64,000 nt of DNA. Source: Branchiostoma lanceolatum (taxonomy: Eukaryota; Chordata; Leptocardii; Amphioxiformes; Branchiostomatidae). How positions within the stretch are numbered: position 1 is the first letter of the stretch; each line of letters starts with the position of its first letter. Both the position numbers and the translations under genes were made by a program. The notes below the pieces were generated by a model. The model saw only the letters and a program-made list of their open reading frames with translations, was not told the origin of the DNA and searched no databases. Of this stretch, positions 46,073 through 58,394 are shown one piece after another. The stretch lies in assembly GCF_035083965.1 (NCBI RefSeq), contig NC_089726.1, positions 11,785,501-11,849,500 on the forward strand, in the 5' to 3' direction.

Positions 46073-49000
46073 ATGGCCAGATTTCTGAATCTTAGGGCAA
46101 GTGCTGTTAAATATATGGTGAGCGTGTTTTTACTCCACGTGCAGTAGCGTGTTCTTGATTTTATTTTGGTCAGGAAAATACTGGACAATCTGTTATATTT
46201 GTCTCGTAGCACTAATAAAATGTTCCTAGCCCTGTATGTGGTTCTAATGATTTGTATTTGACTTGAACTTGCCCACAGCTGACGGATTGCCGGGGTTTCA
46301 CCACGGCCTCGGACGGCGCCGGAACACTTCAGCAGAGATGGGCGCCCGCTGGCCGGCCGGGCAGGGCGCTGGCCGTCCCCATGGTGGGGGAGCGGGTCAT
46401 GCACGGATTCCCCGCACCAGCGCCAGTCGGTAAGGATGCAGATCCTTTATTCTCTTCAGCTTGAAATTGTACAATGAATTTTGCTGTTGTAGTTGACTTT
46501 TCTGATATAACAATGTGAACGGGACCGTCCAGAGTGTAAGAATTTGGTGTTGGTGGGGTGCTAGGTTTGTTTTCACACGTCTGAACTTTATTTATTTCCC
46601 GTTAGACCCTGACACGAACAGTGAGGGCGCCACGGCGCACACGGCAGACTATGTAGCCAGCACGTCCTTCTCGGACCTGTCCCCGGTGGTACTCCGCAGG
46701 TGTAAGAGGATGATCCTGGACACCCTGGGGGTCACGGTGGTCGGCTCCACTACCGAGGTGGCCGGCATGGTGGCGGCGTACAGTCTGGCGCAGCAGGTGG
46801 GGAAAAACTTAGAATATACATGTATGAAAATATGGCTAAGCAAGTTTTCTAGAATGATGTGAATGATCGGTCAGTATAGGGTTATCAGAGGTCAAGAGCT
46901 ATTGTAGTTCAGTTTCAGACGCCATAAACTGTTAGTGGTGCGTCTACGATCTATTGAGGTACCTTTGACGACATAATTTACAAAACACTCATGCCTGGAC
47001 TTATATTTTTTTCCGCAGGGCGTTAGACCAGAGCCCGCAGGCTCTTGTGCTCTGCTGGGGCGGAAGGACCGTTCCACGTCCGCGCCGCTCGCCGCCTTCG
47101 CTAACGGAGTCAGCGCGCACTCCATGGACTTCGACGACACCTGGCACCCGGCCACGCACCCCAGCGCGCCGGTGCTGGCGTCTCTCCTGGCGCTGACCGA
47201 TCTCCTGCGACCCGTCAGCACGGTCAGCGGGCGGGAACTACTCCAGGCCTTCGCCGTGGGGATAGAGGTACAGGGCCGGCTGCTCAGGACCTCGGCACAG
47301 GCCAAGAACATCCCATGGAGGTAGGACGAGTGTTTTTGTGTAGTCAACTTTTTGTATGCGATAATTATCAACCCATCTGAAGTGTATACTTATTCATGAA
47401 CCTTAATATGTGCACGATAAGGTATCAACAAATGTTTAATTTCAAGTGTGTGACATTTTATGATCTATAGCTATTGTAAGGACTAATACATTGACGCTTG
47501 AAAATGGACACGTCCCTTTTTTTTCTTTTTTTTTTACGGACAAACGTCATTCTATTCTATTTCGTGTTTAACATGTTACGTTTGTCACAAGTTTTCTATG
47601 AGGAAACTGTGGTAAGCCGTGATATACTAGTACTTGGCTTATGTGTTCCCTTTGTGTTTGGAAGGTTCCATCCGCCCGCAGTGGTGGGGGTGATGGGTAG
47701 CGCCGCTGCGTGTGCCAAACTGCTTCAACATGATCCGACCCTCGTCCGAAATGCCCTGTCTGCTGCTGCATCGTATGCAGGTAAGCTGTCAACAATTACA
47801 CGGTTTAGGATTTGACTTTGGGCCTTTAGATTTGTACGTCAGCGTGAAGCTGCAACAGTGGGTAAAAAGGTAAAGGTAGTTCCATAGCCCTCTTGAGGCC
47901 GTAACGGCAGTGGATGGTTATCCACAGTAAGACCCATTTTACACTGGGTGGAGTGAGGACGTCCTGTAAAGTGCCTTTCCCAAGGGCACAAGATCGATAA
48001 CATGGCAGGATTAGGACCCAGGACCTCTGGGTTCTGGATCAAACACCCTGCCGTTACGCCATACGACCGACCACACGACAAAAAGAGAACGTGTGTAATT
48101 GTGTTTGAATTGTGGTTAGGACCAGGCTTCCGCATAATGCTTCCTGTTCATTGCCAACCCATTAATAAGAAGTCAACCGTAAATATGTCAGATTGTAACG
48201 TTGTAAAACACAAACAAGAACATCTTTGACATTTTCCCATCCCAGGCGCTCCGATGGCGAACGCTGGTACCACGGCCAAGCCGCTGCACGCCGGGAACGC
48301 GGCGCGGTTCGGCCTGGAGGCGGCCCTCCTGGCGTCCGCGGGGATGAAAGGGAACCCCCACATCTTAGACATGCGGAGCGGGTTCGGCGCCTTCTTCGAC
48401 GACTTCGTCCCCGAGACGTTGCAGGACTTCAACGGGGGACATCTGCTTGACAAACAGGTGAGGGCTCATAGCTGTGCTCTGTCTTTGTAGCTTAAGCTGA
48501 GTAGCGTTTGTTACCAAAGCGTCGTCGAGGCAAATTTTAACCCAGAAAAATATGCTTGTGTATTTTTGGAAGCCATACAGAGCGCCATTGAAACTATCGT
48601 GCGGGCATTCTCTTCCACTGAGCAGAAAATACGCAACTGTGACGTTTTGATACTAATGACAATTGTGGAATTTCAGGACGTGGCGATCAAGCGCTTCCCG
48701 GCACACCTGGGCACACACTGGGCCTCGGACGCCGCCGCCGAGGTGCGCGGGAAGCTGGCGCGTCACGACGGGACTGTAGACACCGACGGGATCCGCCAGG
48801 TGGTCGTCCATGCGCCCAAGTAAGTCACTGGTCCATAGACTTGTCCTCAGTCATCAGGGCAAGCTTTACAATCTTTGCTTTCCTTTCAGAAATTATGCTA
48901 TACATTTATTTGTAAGGGAGTAAAAAAAAGCACAGCCTGTCCAAGATATACACGAGTAAACATGACTAAACTTCAGTATTTCTTGACAGATGTGGTTACG

Positions 49001-49431
49001 TGAATCGCCCCATCCCGAAGTGCGAACACGAGGCTCGCCACTCCTTCCAGTTCAACGTCTGCACCACCCTGCTGGATGGGACGGTCAGCCGGCAGTCCTT
49101 CGGGCCCAACCTGCTGCATCGCCCCGAGCTCAGGAGCCTTCTCCGCCGCACGGACATCCGGCATCCCCCCGATAACGTCAAGTGCTTCGAGACCATGTAC
49201 GTGGACGTCGAGGTGCGGCTGCGTGACGGGACCGTCGTGACGTCACGCTGTACGGAGCCGTACGGCCACTGGAGACGCCCGCTGAGACAGGACGACGTCG
49301 TCGCCAAGTTTAGAGACAACGCCGAGCCAGCGCTGCCGAGTAGTGTAGTACAGGAGTGCGTAGATAAGGTAGAGAACCTAGAGAACATGAGGGACTGTTC
49401 AGAACTGACAGACATGTTGAGTCGTCCCTGA
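46073..49431 (+). CDS. ACOD1: cis-aconitate decarboxylase (immunoresponsive gene 1)
   Basis: Exons: 46073-46117, 46279-46429, 46606-46796, 47019-47320, 47665-47780, 48246-48457, 48677-48819, 48990-49431; 533 aa. It belongs to the MmgE/PrpD family and matches vertebrate ACOD1 through its length: FANGVSAHSMDFDDTWHPAT, RFHPPAVVG, AKPLHAGNAARFGLEAA, DVAIKRFPAHLGTHW, EHEARHSFQF and PYGHWRRPL. The residues known to shape the human active site are kept (Asp/Thr/His of DDTWHPATH near 168-176, His232 of FHPP, Lys280 and His283 of KPLH). The enzyme decarboxylates cis-aconitate to itaconate, an antibacterial and immune-regulating metabolite. A 65-residue N-terminal extension (MARFLNLRASAVKYM and on), longer than in mammals, looks like a mitochondrial presequence. 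Intron 5 carries a SINE. Confidence 0.94.
47859..48066 (-). mobile_element. tRNA-derived SINE in ACOD1 intron 5
   Basis: Read on the minus strand it begins TGGCGTAACGGCAGGGTG (A box at 48061-48051) and has a B-box-like GGTCCTAATCC (48018-48008), as in a tRNA-like head. A body follows with TTGTGCCCTTGGGAAAGGCA and a CCTCACTCCACCCAG block. I recall such a body from SINEs with conserved central domains in many marine animals, but this was not checked. It is diverged and non-coding. Confidence 0.65.
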
Positions 49432-49975
49432 ATTAACCACATTGTGTCCATGAACGTAGAGCTTGGGCGTGTATAGTTACAATATAGCACGTGAAACGTG
49501 AACTATCATTCTAATCATTAAGTGTGTATATATTAACTAGGACGCCGCGTACTGTCTAAGACATTGTGGGAAGTACCTGTTACAGACTGGGAATCAGTAT
49601 CACTATAATGTGTAAGCTTAAAACGAATTTAACGAATTTATAACGAGAAAGTATTCTAGCTTCAAATAGGATGTGCTTCGACAACATTGCTGAATTGATA
49701 TTTATTGATAATCTTGCCATGTTATGGAGATCATGTACAAATATTTATAAGTATTACCCGTGTAAGCTTAATCTATTAAGAAATGTTTAGTTGCAATGAT
49801 CAGTAAAGTAGCATATATCGGCATGCTTTATTTCAATGGTTGATACGTGAAACACGCTAGCAAAGTGCAACTGTGTCATCGACTTACAAGAACAGTACTA
49901 AGATATTTGTGATTGTGCAACCCACAAGTTTTTATTTATCAACATGTATATTTATATGAGGAACAATACTTGATA

Positions 49976-49981
49976 AATAAA
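49976..49981 (+). terminator. poly(A) signal candidate for ACOD1
   Basis: AATAAA 545 bp after the ACOD1 stop. Confidence 0.45.
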
Positions 49982-50689
49982 TCTATATTGCGTCCAAATT
50001 GTGCTGATGTTGCCTGAGTCACTAGACTGGAAATTAGATGTAGTGAATGGTTTTCAAGCAACAGTCACAGTTTGTATACACGACAAGTTCAAGTAAACTT
50101 GTTTCTACTACTTTATTTGAGAAGATCAAACACTCGATAACTCATTAGAAAGGAGTATAACCCCATCAATGTCCTTTCATCGGAGTAAAGAAAAAGGAAA
50201 GTCTGTTCCAGCGAACTGAGAAGACTGATCCACAGTGTTTTGAGGAGTTAATTAGAAATCAGCCCTTTTTTTCAGTGTTTGTAAGGCATGGTTTGCTGTG
50301 TTCAGTGAACCGGTATCCCCTCCGGAGCTCCAGGCTGTAGCCACGAACCATTTTACAAATCTTTTGTTATCTCTAAATCACCGTGGACGATGAGTACACA
50401 GTACAAAATCATATACCGTGGTGTACGTGTCTGGCCAAGGTAACGAGACGAAAGGCTTGCCAGAAACCTCGATGTCACAAAGCCTATTTTACAAGATGGA
50501 TACAGCTGTCTGAGGTGATCGACTTCGAAAATAAACTGAAGAAACTTAAATGGTTGGGGAAGTTTGCACACCTGTGTTAACTTGTTACTAGTATACTGTT
50601 AATGATCTAGCTACGTCACAGAAATAGTTCCCTTCTCATTGACTTCACAATCAGACGTACGTGTGTATGCATAAATACGACTGGGTCTG

Positions 50690-51060
50690 AAACACGTAGA
50701 AACACTTTTCCAGGTAAAGGAAGAAAAACGTTTGTATCCTTGTGAATCTGCTATCATGATTTCCGGCACAGGTCTATATTCACATCAAGACGAAATTGGC
50801 TCCCACAAGTTTTACAGGTAGACCTAAATATGGCACGATTTGAAACACCTAGGCAAATTTTTCCAAGTACAGGAAGAGGGAAGTTTTCAACATTTTCAAG
50901 TGAAGTTTTGTCCTTTGCACACGTTGATAAGTGATCTGAAGGCGTCGTTGACCGACACAATAGCTCTGTAATTAGCTGTATGCCCAATTGTACAGGTATG
51001 TCTAAATATGGCCCGGTTTGAAACAACTAGACAGATTTTTCCTGGTAAAGGAAGAGAAAA
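50690..51060. repeat. three degenerate tandem units
   Basis: Units close with TTTTTCCAAGTACAGGAAGA-like sequence near 50705, 50858 and 51033, each preceded by a TCTGAAACAC or TTTGAAACA(C/A) stretch. Period is about 150-175 bp. A related unit recurs near 53180. Confidence 0.55.
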
Positions 51061-51489
51061 GTTTGCAGCCTTCTTAAGTTGACGTATTGTGCTTAGCACG
51101 CGTCATCAACAACTGAAGTGTGTAGTTTTCCCGTAGGCTGGTCGTTGATTTGATACCCACGTTTCCTTGTTGTACCTATAGGTCTAGGCTTGTCCAAATA
51201 TACGTGTTCATGTTAAAGCACTCAAGGGTCATGTTAAAACACCCAAGAAGATGGCTTTTGTCTCGCTGGCTTCACCAGCCAGAGCGCCGGTGGCTGCACT
51301 AGTAATCTTCTCTTGCTATGGACTGGCCGCAATAGGGTCATTGACCGCATCAGTATATGTATGTATGTGTGTGTGAGTGCGGTTCTTCTGCAACTAAAGA
51401 ATGGGAAAAGTGGAAAGTCTTATCACCATGGAGGGGACAGGTTTCAATAGAACGAACTGACAAATGTAGCCATCTCATATCCTCATATC

Positions 51490-51900
51490 CCAGGTTTAAG
51501 ATATTTGTGAAGTAGCATGTTTAGAATGTTACTTCCTTAAGGGTGGATCAAGGAAAAATCCACCGAGTGAAGACTCCCATGGTGACGTGTGAGATGGAAT
51601 GTTACTTCCTTAAGGATGAGCCGAGGTAAAATCCACAAGTGATGATGAAGGCAATCTCTGTGAAGTGTGAGATGGTCGCTGCTTCAGTGCTCTGGTTGAT
51701 ATGTGAAACACGCTATCAAAGTTTAACTGTGTCATTTTAGTCATTGAAACTGAACTAAGACATTTTGTGATTGTACAAGCCACATATTTGTATTCATCAA
51801 CATGTACGATGATGTTTTATACTGAATCGTGCTGATGGTGCCTGAGTTATGATACTGAGTATTTGAGGTACCGTGAGAGATGACCCATGCATATGGCGTG
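51490..51900 (+). repeat. duplicated block, copy 1 (copy 2 at 53425-53885)
   Basis: GGAATGTTACTTCCTTAAGG through GAAACACGCTATCAAAGTTT to CATATGGCGTGACAATAT and CAGTCGAGACGAGAAAG is present in both copies in the same order, and long stretches are identical. Flanking pieces at 50845-50985 and 53160-53305 also match, so the duplicated unit is over 1 kb with gaps. Confidence 0.8.
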
Positions 51901-52189
51901 ACAATATTCCTGCGTCAGTCGAGACGAGAAAGGAAAAACATAAACAAACAAACAAGCCCTGCCTGGAATTTACAAATACCACTTCGCTCGACTTCACCGT
52001 TTGATCAAGACCAGAACACGAGACCATCAATCAAAGATGATTTCTGTCACAAAGCAAGGACACTTACTTAGTGGGCATTAGTATCACTACAATGTGTAAG
52101 CTGCTGTGGATAAACAAAACAAATCCCTTAACAAATTTACGACAACAAAGTATTCTAGCTCCAAACAAGCACTGCAACAAATCACCGCG

Positions 52190-52990
52190 CGAGCGCGAAA
52201 ATAAACGCTGCGTGTCACGCGGTTTTAACTAGTCTCAAACTTCAGTAAAGGCTATTACTTGACGTTCTGCATACCATGAGAGGTACACGAGAAGTCAACG
52301 GAGGCATAGTTTTAACGTCCAGTCCTGTCATTGCAATGTCATTATCACGATGACCTCACATTTGCTCCTGTAGATTGCTAAAGCTGTGCATGCGCATTTG
52401 AAGTATATCGAGCACGAGGCAGGTAGCTTGAACTTTGTGACATTGGGAGGCACTGCGGGAAATTAATCTTTTAACAGAGATTGCATCTGGTGATAGAGTT
52501 TGTTTGTTGACAGTAAAAACAGACACAAACATACCCTACCAAAAATGTGCAAATACCACTTCACTCGACCTCGCCGTTTTACTGAGACTAAACACGAAGC
52601 CAACAATGAAGGTCAGTGTATTCTGTTACAAAGTAAAATTTATTGTTTGCAATGATGAAAAGTGCAGGGCAAAATTCAATAACGATTTCTAAAGACACGG
52701 TTCCCTGAAATGTAACATGTGTTGAGTATCGCAGGGCAGAACCCAGTAGATTTACAATAGATCGTGACACCAAGAGCGAGGTATTCACACCTCCCTACAT
52801 GCCCAGCCGGCGCCCTACATGCTGAAACACGCACTTTGTAATTCTGTAAGAAACCGCTGGAACTTGACCACACATCCTGTGGGCAGTGGAATAGGATTTT
52901 GAACTGACGTGACGTCAGAGTGCTACAGCTTGTGCTAGGCACGAGCCAGAGACTTGACACGTTTCTTGTCACACAGCATCATGAAACACC
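52190..52990 (+). repeat. ~800-bp duplicated segment, copy 1 (copy 2 at 58395-59185)
   Basis: From GGTTTTAACTAGTCTCAAAC to CATCATGAAACACCTGAGGA the order and most bases match the second copy. I judge identity at roughly 85-90 percent by eye. No long frame is shared. An inner piece (AAATACCACTTC.CTCGAC.TC) occurs a third time at about 51955-52062. Confidence 0.8.
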
Positions 52991-53424
52991 TGAGGAAACG
53001 GGAAACAGGAAGGAAGAGAAAAGTTTGTATCCTCGTAAATCTGCTATTATGATTTCGCACATGTCGATAATTCACCTGAAGAAGTAATTGACTCCCACAA
53101 TAGTTTTGCTCAATTTTACAGGTATGCCTAGATATGGCACGATTTGAAAAACCTACATGTATTTGAAACACCTAGGCAGATTTTTCCAAGTAAAGCAAGA
53201 GGAAAGCTTGCAACATTTTTAAGTGAAGTTTTGTCCTTTGCACACGTTGATAAGTGATCTGAAGCCGTGATTGACCGGCACAGTAGCTCTGTAATTAGCT
53301 GTAGCCTGTAACCTTGACCTCATGTACAGTATGTGTGTGTGTGAGTGCGGTTCTCCTACAACTAAAGAATGGGAAAAGGGAAAAGTCTAATCACCATGGA
53401 GATAAGAACGAATTGAATCCCATA

Positions 53425-53885
53425 TCCCGACGTTTAAGATATTTGTGATTTACCATGTTAAGAATGTTACTTTAAGGGTGGGTGAAGGAAAAATCCCCCG
53501 AGTGAAGACTCCCATGGTGACGTGTGAGATGGAATGTTACTTCCTTAAGGATGAGCCGAGGTAAAATCCACAAGTGATGATGAAGGCAATCTCTGTGAAG
53601 TGTGAGATGGTCGCTGCTTCAGTGCTCTGGTTGATATGTGAAACACGCTATCAAAGTTTAACTGTGTCATTTTAAATACAAGAACAGAACTAAGATATTC
53701 TGTGATTGTACAAGCCACTGGTTTTTATTCATCAACATGTATACTTTTTGAGGAACATCCAGACTTAAATCAGTCTATCGATACTGGCTGACATACTGAG
53801 TATCCAATGTACCGTGAGAGATCCATGCATATGGCGTGACAATATCCCTAGATCCTGCGTCAGTCGAGACGAGAAAGCAAAAACA
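53425..53885 (+). repeat. duplicated block, copy 2
   Basis: Direct copy of 51490-51900; see that entry. Over 100 bases from GGAATGTTACTTCCTTAAGG onward are unchanged, so the duplication or a conversion is recent. Confidence 0.8.
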
Positions 53886-55088
53886 GAAAAAACCTAGAGC
53901 CTTCTGAGGCCGATTTTGCCCTATTACAAACTTAGCCATTGGAGATTAAAACTGAGCTGAGTTCTTTTCTGTTCTAATATAAGGCCACATCTATACTATG
54001 GATGACATCAGCGCGCTCATTTCGCAAGTTTCTAAAAAAATTCAATGTATTTTTTTTCGCTTAAAAGTTCAACTTAGAGCATTCTGAGACCGTTTTTACC
54101 CTAAAAAAATGAAAATTAGCTGTTTTGCCCTAAAGGGGCTCATTTTAGACGTGGAATACGTTACAAAGTTGTTTTCCACGTTTCCGCTCGAAATCCACAA
54201 GTTTGTAAATGGATGGATTGGTCGATTTGGTGGTATGTGTTGCATTGCAGGTGTTATTTCTGTAATGGAATTAGGAAACGCGGGGATGATTGAGGGACGA
54301 AGTAATTAGAGTGCGTCATTCTTGACATTTGGAGAAAACGTGTTATGGCGGAGGGATTTGGGACAGAAGCAGGAGAGGAGTCTGTTGTTGTTCTTTTATA
54401 ACGTCCAAAAGGGTGAAGATAACTCGGGTGAGTGAGCGTCCCGTGTGCCAGAAGTGATTCTTGTGGATCATTTGTAATTCGGGGGGCCCTGGGTTATGGA
54501 CTTTGGCTTTTCGTTTTGTAAACCTGCGTGTTTCGTCAAAAGTGGAACTAATGGTTGTTTACGTGTTTTAGATGTCGTTAGATATTAGACTGGATTTACA
54601 CAGGATATATTATGGCGGTGTTTCAAACTTTGAAAGAGCGTTACTGGAGCTAGTGTCAAGTGTTTTTTTTTAAATCTGGTAAATAGGTTGGGAGATGTTT
54701 GTACATGGGAAGTCTTGAGTTATACACGTCAGTGGTAGATAATAGGAATTCCATATTTCTGACTTATGTTACGTACAATGACGTTAACATCATCATACAG
54801 CAAGTGTACAAATCAGGACATAATTTTCATTGTTTATGAGACTATAATTGGCGATGGTATGAGGCTGTTGAATTCTAGTTTTTGAATAGTCCAATGACCT
54901 CCAGAAAAGGAAATAGTCCATATTGTCTGGCCTTGGTTCTGAAAGATGCCGCTTGTGTTCTTCGCTTCAGTAAGTAGGTTTAGAAGCAAAATGGTGATGT
55001 TCTAATGATGAACCTCGGGTTACATCTAATGGCACTCAAATCTAATGTTACTGGAATCAGAAAAATACTTACTGGAATAAGAAGAAAA

Positions 55089-56287
55089 CTACCAACTGTC
55101 AAATGACTTTGGTTTTCTCCTCTCTTCCTCTGGAATAAGGGCCATACTTTTCTTATACTGTAAATACTTGCACAAAACACAGCTACCTGCCAACATGCTA
55201 AACACTACAAATCCTGCAGCGACCGCGAGAATGATTTTTACGGAGTAGGCGTCCACTTGCGCTACGACATAAACACAGTCGGGCACGATGGTGTCGGCAC
55301 AGATGAACAGCCCTGTGTCCGCCATGCTGAAGTCTCTGATCTGCAGGACACCATCATGCTGTACACTCATTCTGACGTCGCTTCCGTTCGAACCTGGAAT
55401 TGGGTTGAGAAAATAGATCGTTTCATATTGTGGCTCGCTAAGAATATGAGGCCTGTTCACTAAACATTTCCCTGACACACGTCAATGTATGATGATACAT
55501 GTCTCTATAAGTCACATGTCTATTTTCATTTCTGAGCTCTGAACCCTTGTCCTGCTGGCAAATATTTACTATACACTCTCCCTGTGCTGGGAATTTTAGA
55601 CCCTGAAAAATAGGTACTGCTTGAACTTTGCTCCTTTATAGTTACTCCTCTCCCAAGTAACCCTATAATGCTAAACATGCATTAATAAAAATCATAATAC
55701 GCCCCCCAAAAGCATGCTTAGGACGCTATTCTACCCGTTGCTTGGTCTCCGCTTGATGAATATGAAAAGCGTTAATAAGACTAACGGTATCAAACGAGAG
55801 TCATGAACTAAATGTAACAAAAGAGGGAATAACCTGCTGTGATGTTTTCTCTTGACGGAAGGTACCAGACCATACTAGGCTGTGATGACCCAGTCACGTC
55901 ACAAGAGATACGTAACGTTGTCTCCGTCTGTACAATCAAGTCCAGCACCCGGACAGGTCCATTTCCCGGCAGCTGCAGATGTCTCGAACCCGATCTTTTC
56001 CACCTTTCTATAGACATCTTGTTTGGAGCAAGGGCCTTCAAATGTAGAATGCGGGATGCAGCCTTATTCTGTGCAATTTCTTCTTCTTTGATGAGCGGCT
56101 TATCAACTTTCAACAAGCTGTCGCCCTGGAGCTGACCACCCGATTTGCGTAGAGGGTGTTCATTTTGTGGTGCCGTGGTCTCGCTGCTTGCAAACGGAAA
56201 TTCTTTGCCGTGGCAACCGCCGCCACTAGGGACGACTAACACGAACAGGCCCAGAAGGGCGATGTTGACAAATGTCACTCTCTCCAT
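55089..56287 (-). CDS. single-Ig-domain type I membrane protein, unrecognised
   Basis: Exons in coding order: 55834-56287 and 55089-55393; 252 aa. The start MERVTFVNIALLGLFVLVV is a clear signal peptide (an in-frame upstream Met at 56455 would bury it, so I chose 56287). A Lys/Glu-rich linker of about 80 residues precedes one Ig fold: Cys129 (LRISCDV), Trp141 (SMVWYL), then DTGLFIC with Cys183. An intron splits the fold at phase 1. There are N-glycosylation sites (NIT, NGS). The membrane helix is about residues 204-225, and the 27-residue tail is charged with no obvious ITIM/ITAM. It may be a lineage-specific cell-surface receptor or adhesion protein; I do not recognise an orthologue. Confidence 0.8.
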
Positions 56288-57954
56288 TTTGTCCTCTAGA
56301 GTCAACGATACTGTGATTTCGCTCCGGACCTCTAAAGTTTTTGTTGCAGCCACTCTCACAAAGATTTTTGAATATGTTATTAATGTGAACTTGTGCACCG
56401 CGCTATTCCGACACACTGGCGACACAGGAAGCCTTATCGTGACACTGATAAACAAAAATTAATCTCTACTCAGACCGTTTTGGACTTTAATTTAATCGTA
56501 CATTCTATTTGCCACAGCAGTGGCGGAATTAAGCACGGGGTTTCCTAGGCAGGCTGCCACAGTGCTTGACAAATGAGTCCATTATCTGCCATTTATTAAG
56601 AGCGGCTCCGGAGAGACCGGTCAATTTGGGTACTTGTTTCCACTTCGCGTTCCTACATTGTGAGTGAACGTTATTAACATTTTGGTCATTAAGTCATCCG
56701 TTGTTGATAGGCGGGGTCAAAGTTTGCCGGGCGTGAAACAATATTATCACATAGCTAGATGGCGTCGACCAATCAGAAGCCTCCATTGCCCATGCGTTAT
56801 GGGGCCATAACACACCCGTGTTATAACACACCACTTATTCCATTTTGTAGAGGGGGTGTCTTTTTGATGAATCTTTTACTTACCCTTGTTTAGAAAAACT
56901 TTTTTTCGCAAAATTCACAAAATCATCTTAGAATACGTGAAAAAAATGAACAAATTTTAATTTAAGTGAAATCTAAACGAGAGGACTAAAACAACATTTT
57001 TCACACCCCTACCGAGAGAGTGGAACCGTCCGCAAACGATAGTTGTTGCAAATTTTTCGGGCATCATCACCCGTCCCACAGTTTTACGTCGAGGAACTGA
57101 CAGACGCCGACTTAGAGTCAGTTTTCGGGTCATGGGAAGTTGGGGAAGACGCCCAGGAACATGCTTCAGCAGTTGAGAGGCAAGGAAGCTGACGAGTGTG
57201 ACCAACAAGAAGCAGCAGGCACACAGAGTCCCCTCCCCACTCATAACATTGTATTTCCCGAAGTAGCAAATCTTGGCAGACAAAGAAATCGCCCATGAAA
57301 CCTCCTACGTTTCTACCCAAGAGGACCCGAGGCCGGTATGTTCACGTTTCTGAGGGGTTTTACCTGGCGAAAATTTAATTATTGCCGGCAAAGTGCACGT
57401 GATGTTGCCTTGTTCAAAACAAAGGCCCCCCTCCCCAGGGCGAACACGTAACTTCCCCAAACCGATGTGTTGGCATCGAAAGAATTACGGTCAAAATCGC
57501 CAAATTCTTACAGGTTTGTACCTACAATGATCTCGGCTCGATATGTGTACGCTTCTGTGAGATTTCTTTTCCGGCTTGAGCAATAATCATCCGGGGAAAC
57601 TACAAGCAAAGGGGAGGTAAACATGCACGATTCTTACCACACCTAGGCGTCTAACAACCCGTCAATTTATAACCGTGTGGGCTGCCGCTCGAAGACAAGT
57701 CACCGCTTGTTTACATTGGATTATATGAAGATCATATGGCAATATGTACAATGGATTGATTTTACATGTATAGTATTAAATAAAGAATCTATGTATTATA
57801 CAGAAATTTGTCTCTCTTATATGGGTCAGTTTAGATAGGCTATGTGATAATAACGTTAATGACCCGCTTCGCTCACTCGGTGGTTTTATTCGGTGGTTAT
57901 AGCACATGACCAGGCGTTATGACACCGTATACACCTCGGGGCGGGTCATTAACC

Positions 57955-58355
57955 CTTAAATAATAACTTTATTGCACAACAACTGTACAAGGTACAAAGT
58001 ATGGCATTCACTGGTACATAGATAACATTCTATTAGGCTAATTAGTCTGTCTTATAAAGTATGGTGTAGTAGCATGGGATGACAATGGGATTTTACAATC
58101 ATTGCAGGAGTTTCTAACATCTAGACATTCTTTGATATACTTCCAAATGTATACCATGCATGGGTTGTCACATTTCATTATGTACTTAAATTTGCTATTC
58201 AAGTCCATTGAGATAAATCCTGGTAGATCCGACGATAGCATTGAGTATAGTGAATTACGTACATCAAAATATTTGGGACATACAATCAAAAAGTGATGTT
58301 CGTCTTCAACTACCTCTGGACAAAATGGACAAACCATATTTATTGATAATCTTGG
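57955..58355 (-). mobile_element. LINE (non-LTR retrotransposon) 3' fragment
   Basis: A minus-strand frame (58038-58361) reads RPRLSINMVCPFCPEVVEDE then HHFLIVCPKYFDVRNSLYS, the Cys/His tail found after the reverse transcriptase domain in many LINEs. The 3' UTR ends GTTGTGCAATAAAGTTATT at about 57960. The rest of the element is missing (5' truncation, as is usual). The clade was not determined. Confidence 0.75.
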
Positions 58356-58394
58356 CCGCACGAATTAACAAATCACCACGCGAGCTGGAATTAA

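Larger units (their letters stand above)
49432..55088. other. non-coding region with local duplications
   Basis: No exon is supported. It consists largely of diverged direct repeats (separate entries): three units of about 150-175 bp at 50690-51060; a block at about 50700-51900 repeated at about 53000-53885; and a segment at 52190-52990 repeated at 58395-59185. A further short copy of CGTGAAACACGCTAGCAAAG lies at 49846. TAGAGC(C/A)TTCTGAG(G/A)CCG occurs twice near 53895 and 54077. Confidence 0.55.

Noticed and set aside
50383-50580. 65-codon Cys-containing frame after ACOD1
   Set aside because: No splice support, no family match and it lies next to diverged repeats.
56957-57320. Overlapping 78- and 108-codon minus frames upstream of the Ig gene
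   Set aside because: No motif or splice context; length is within chance for this region.
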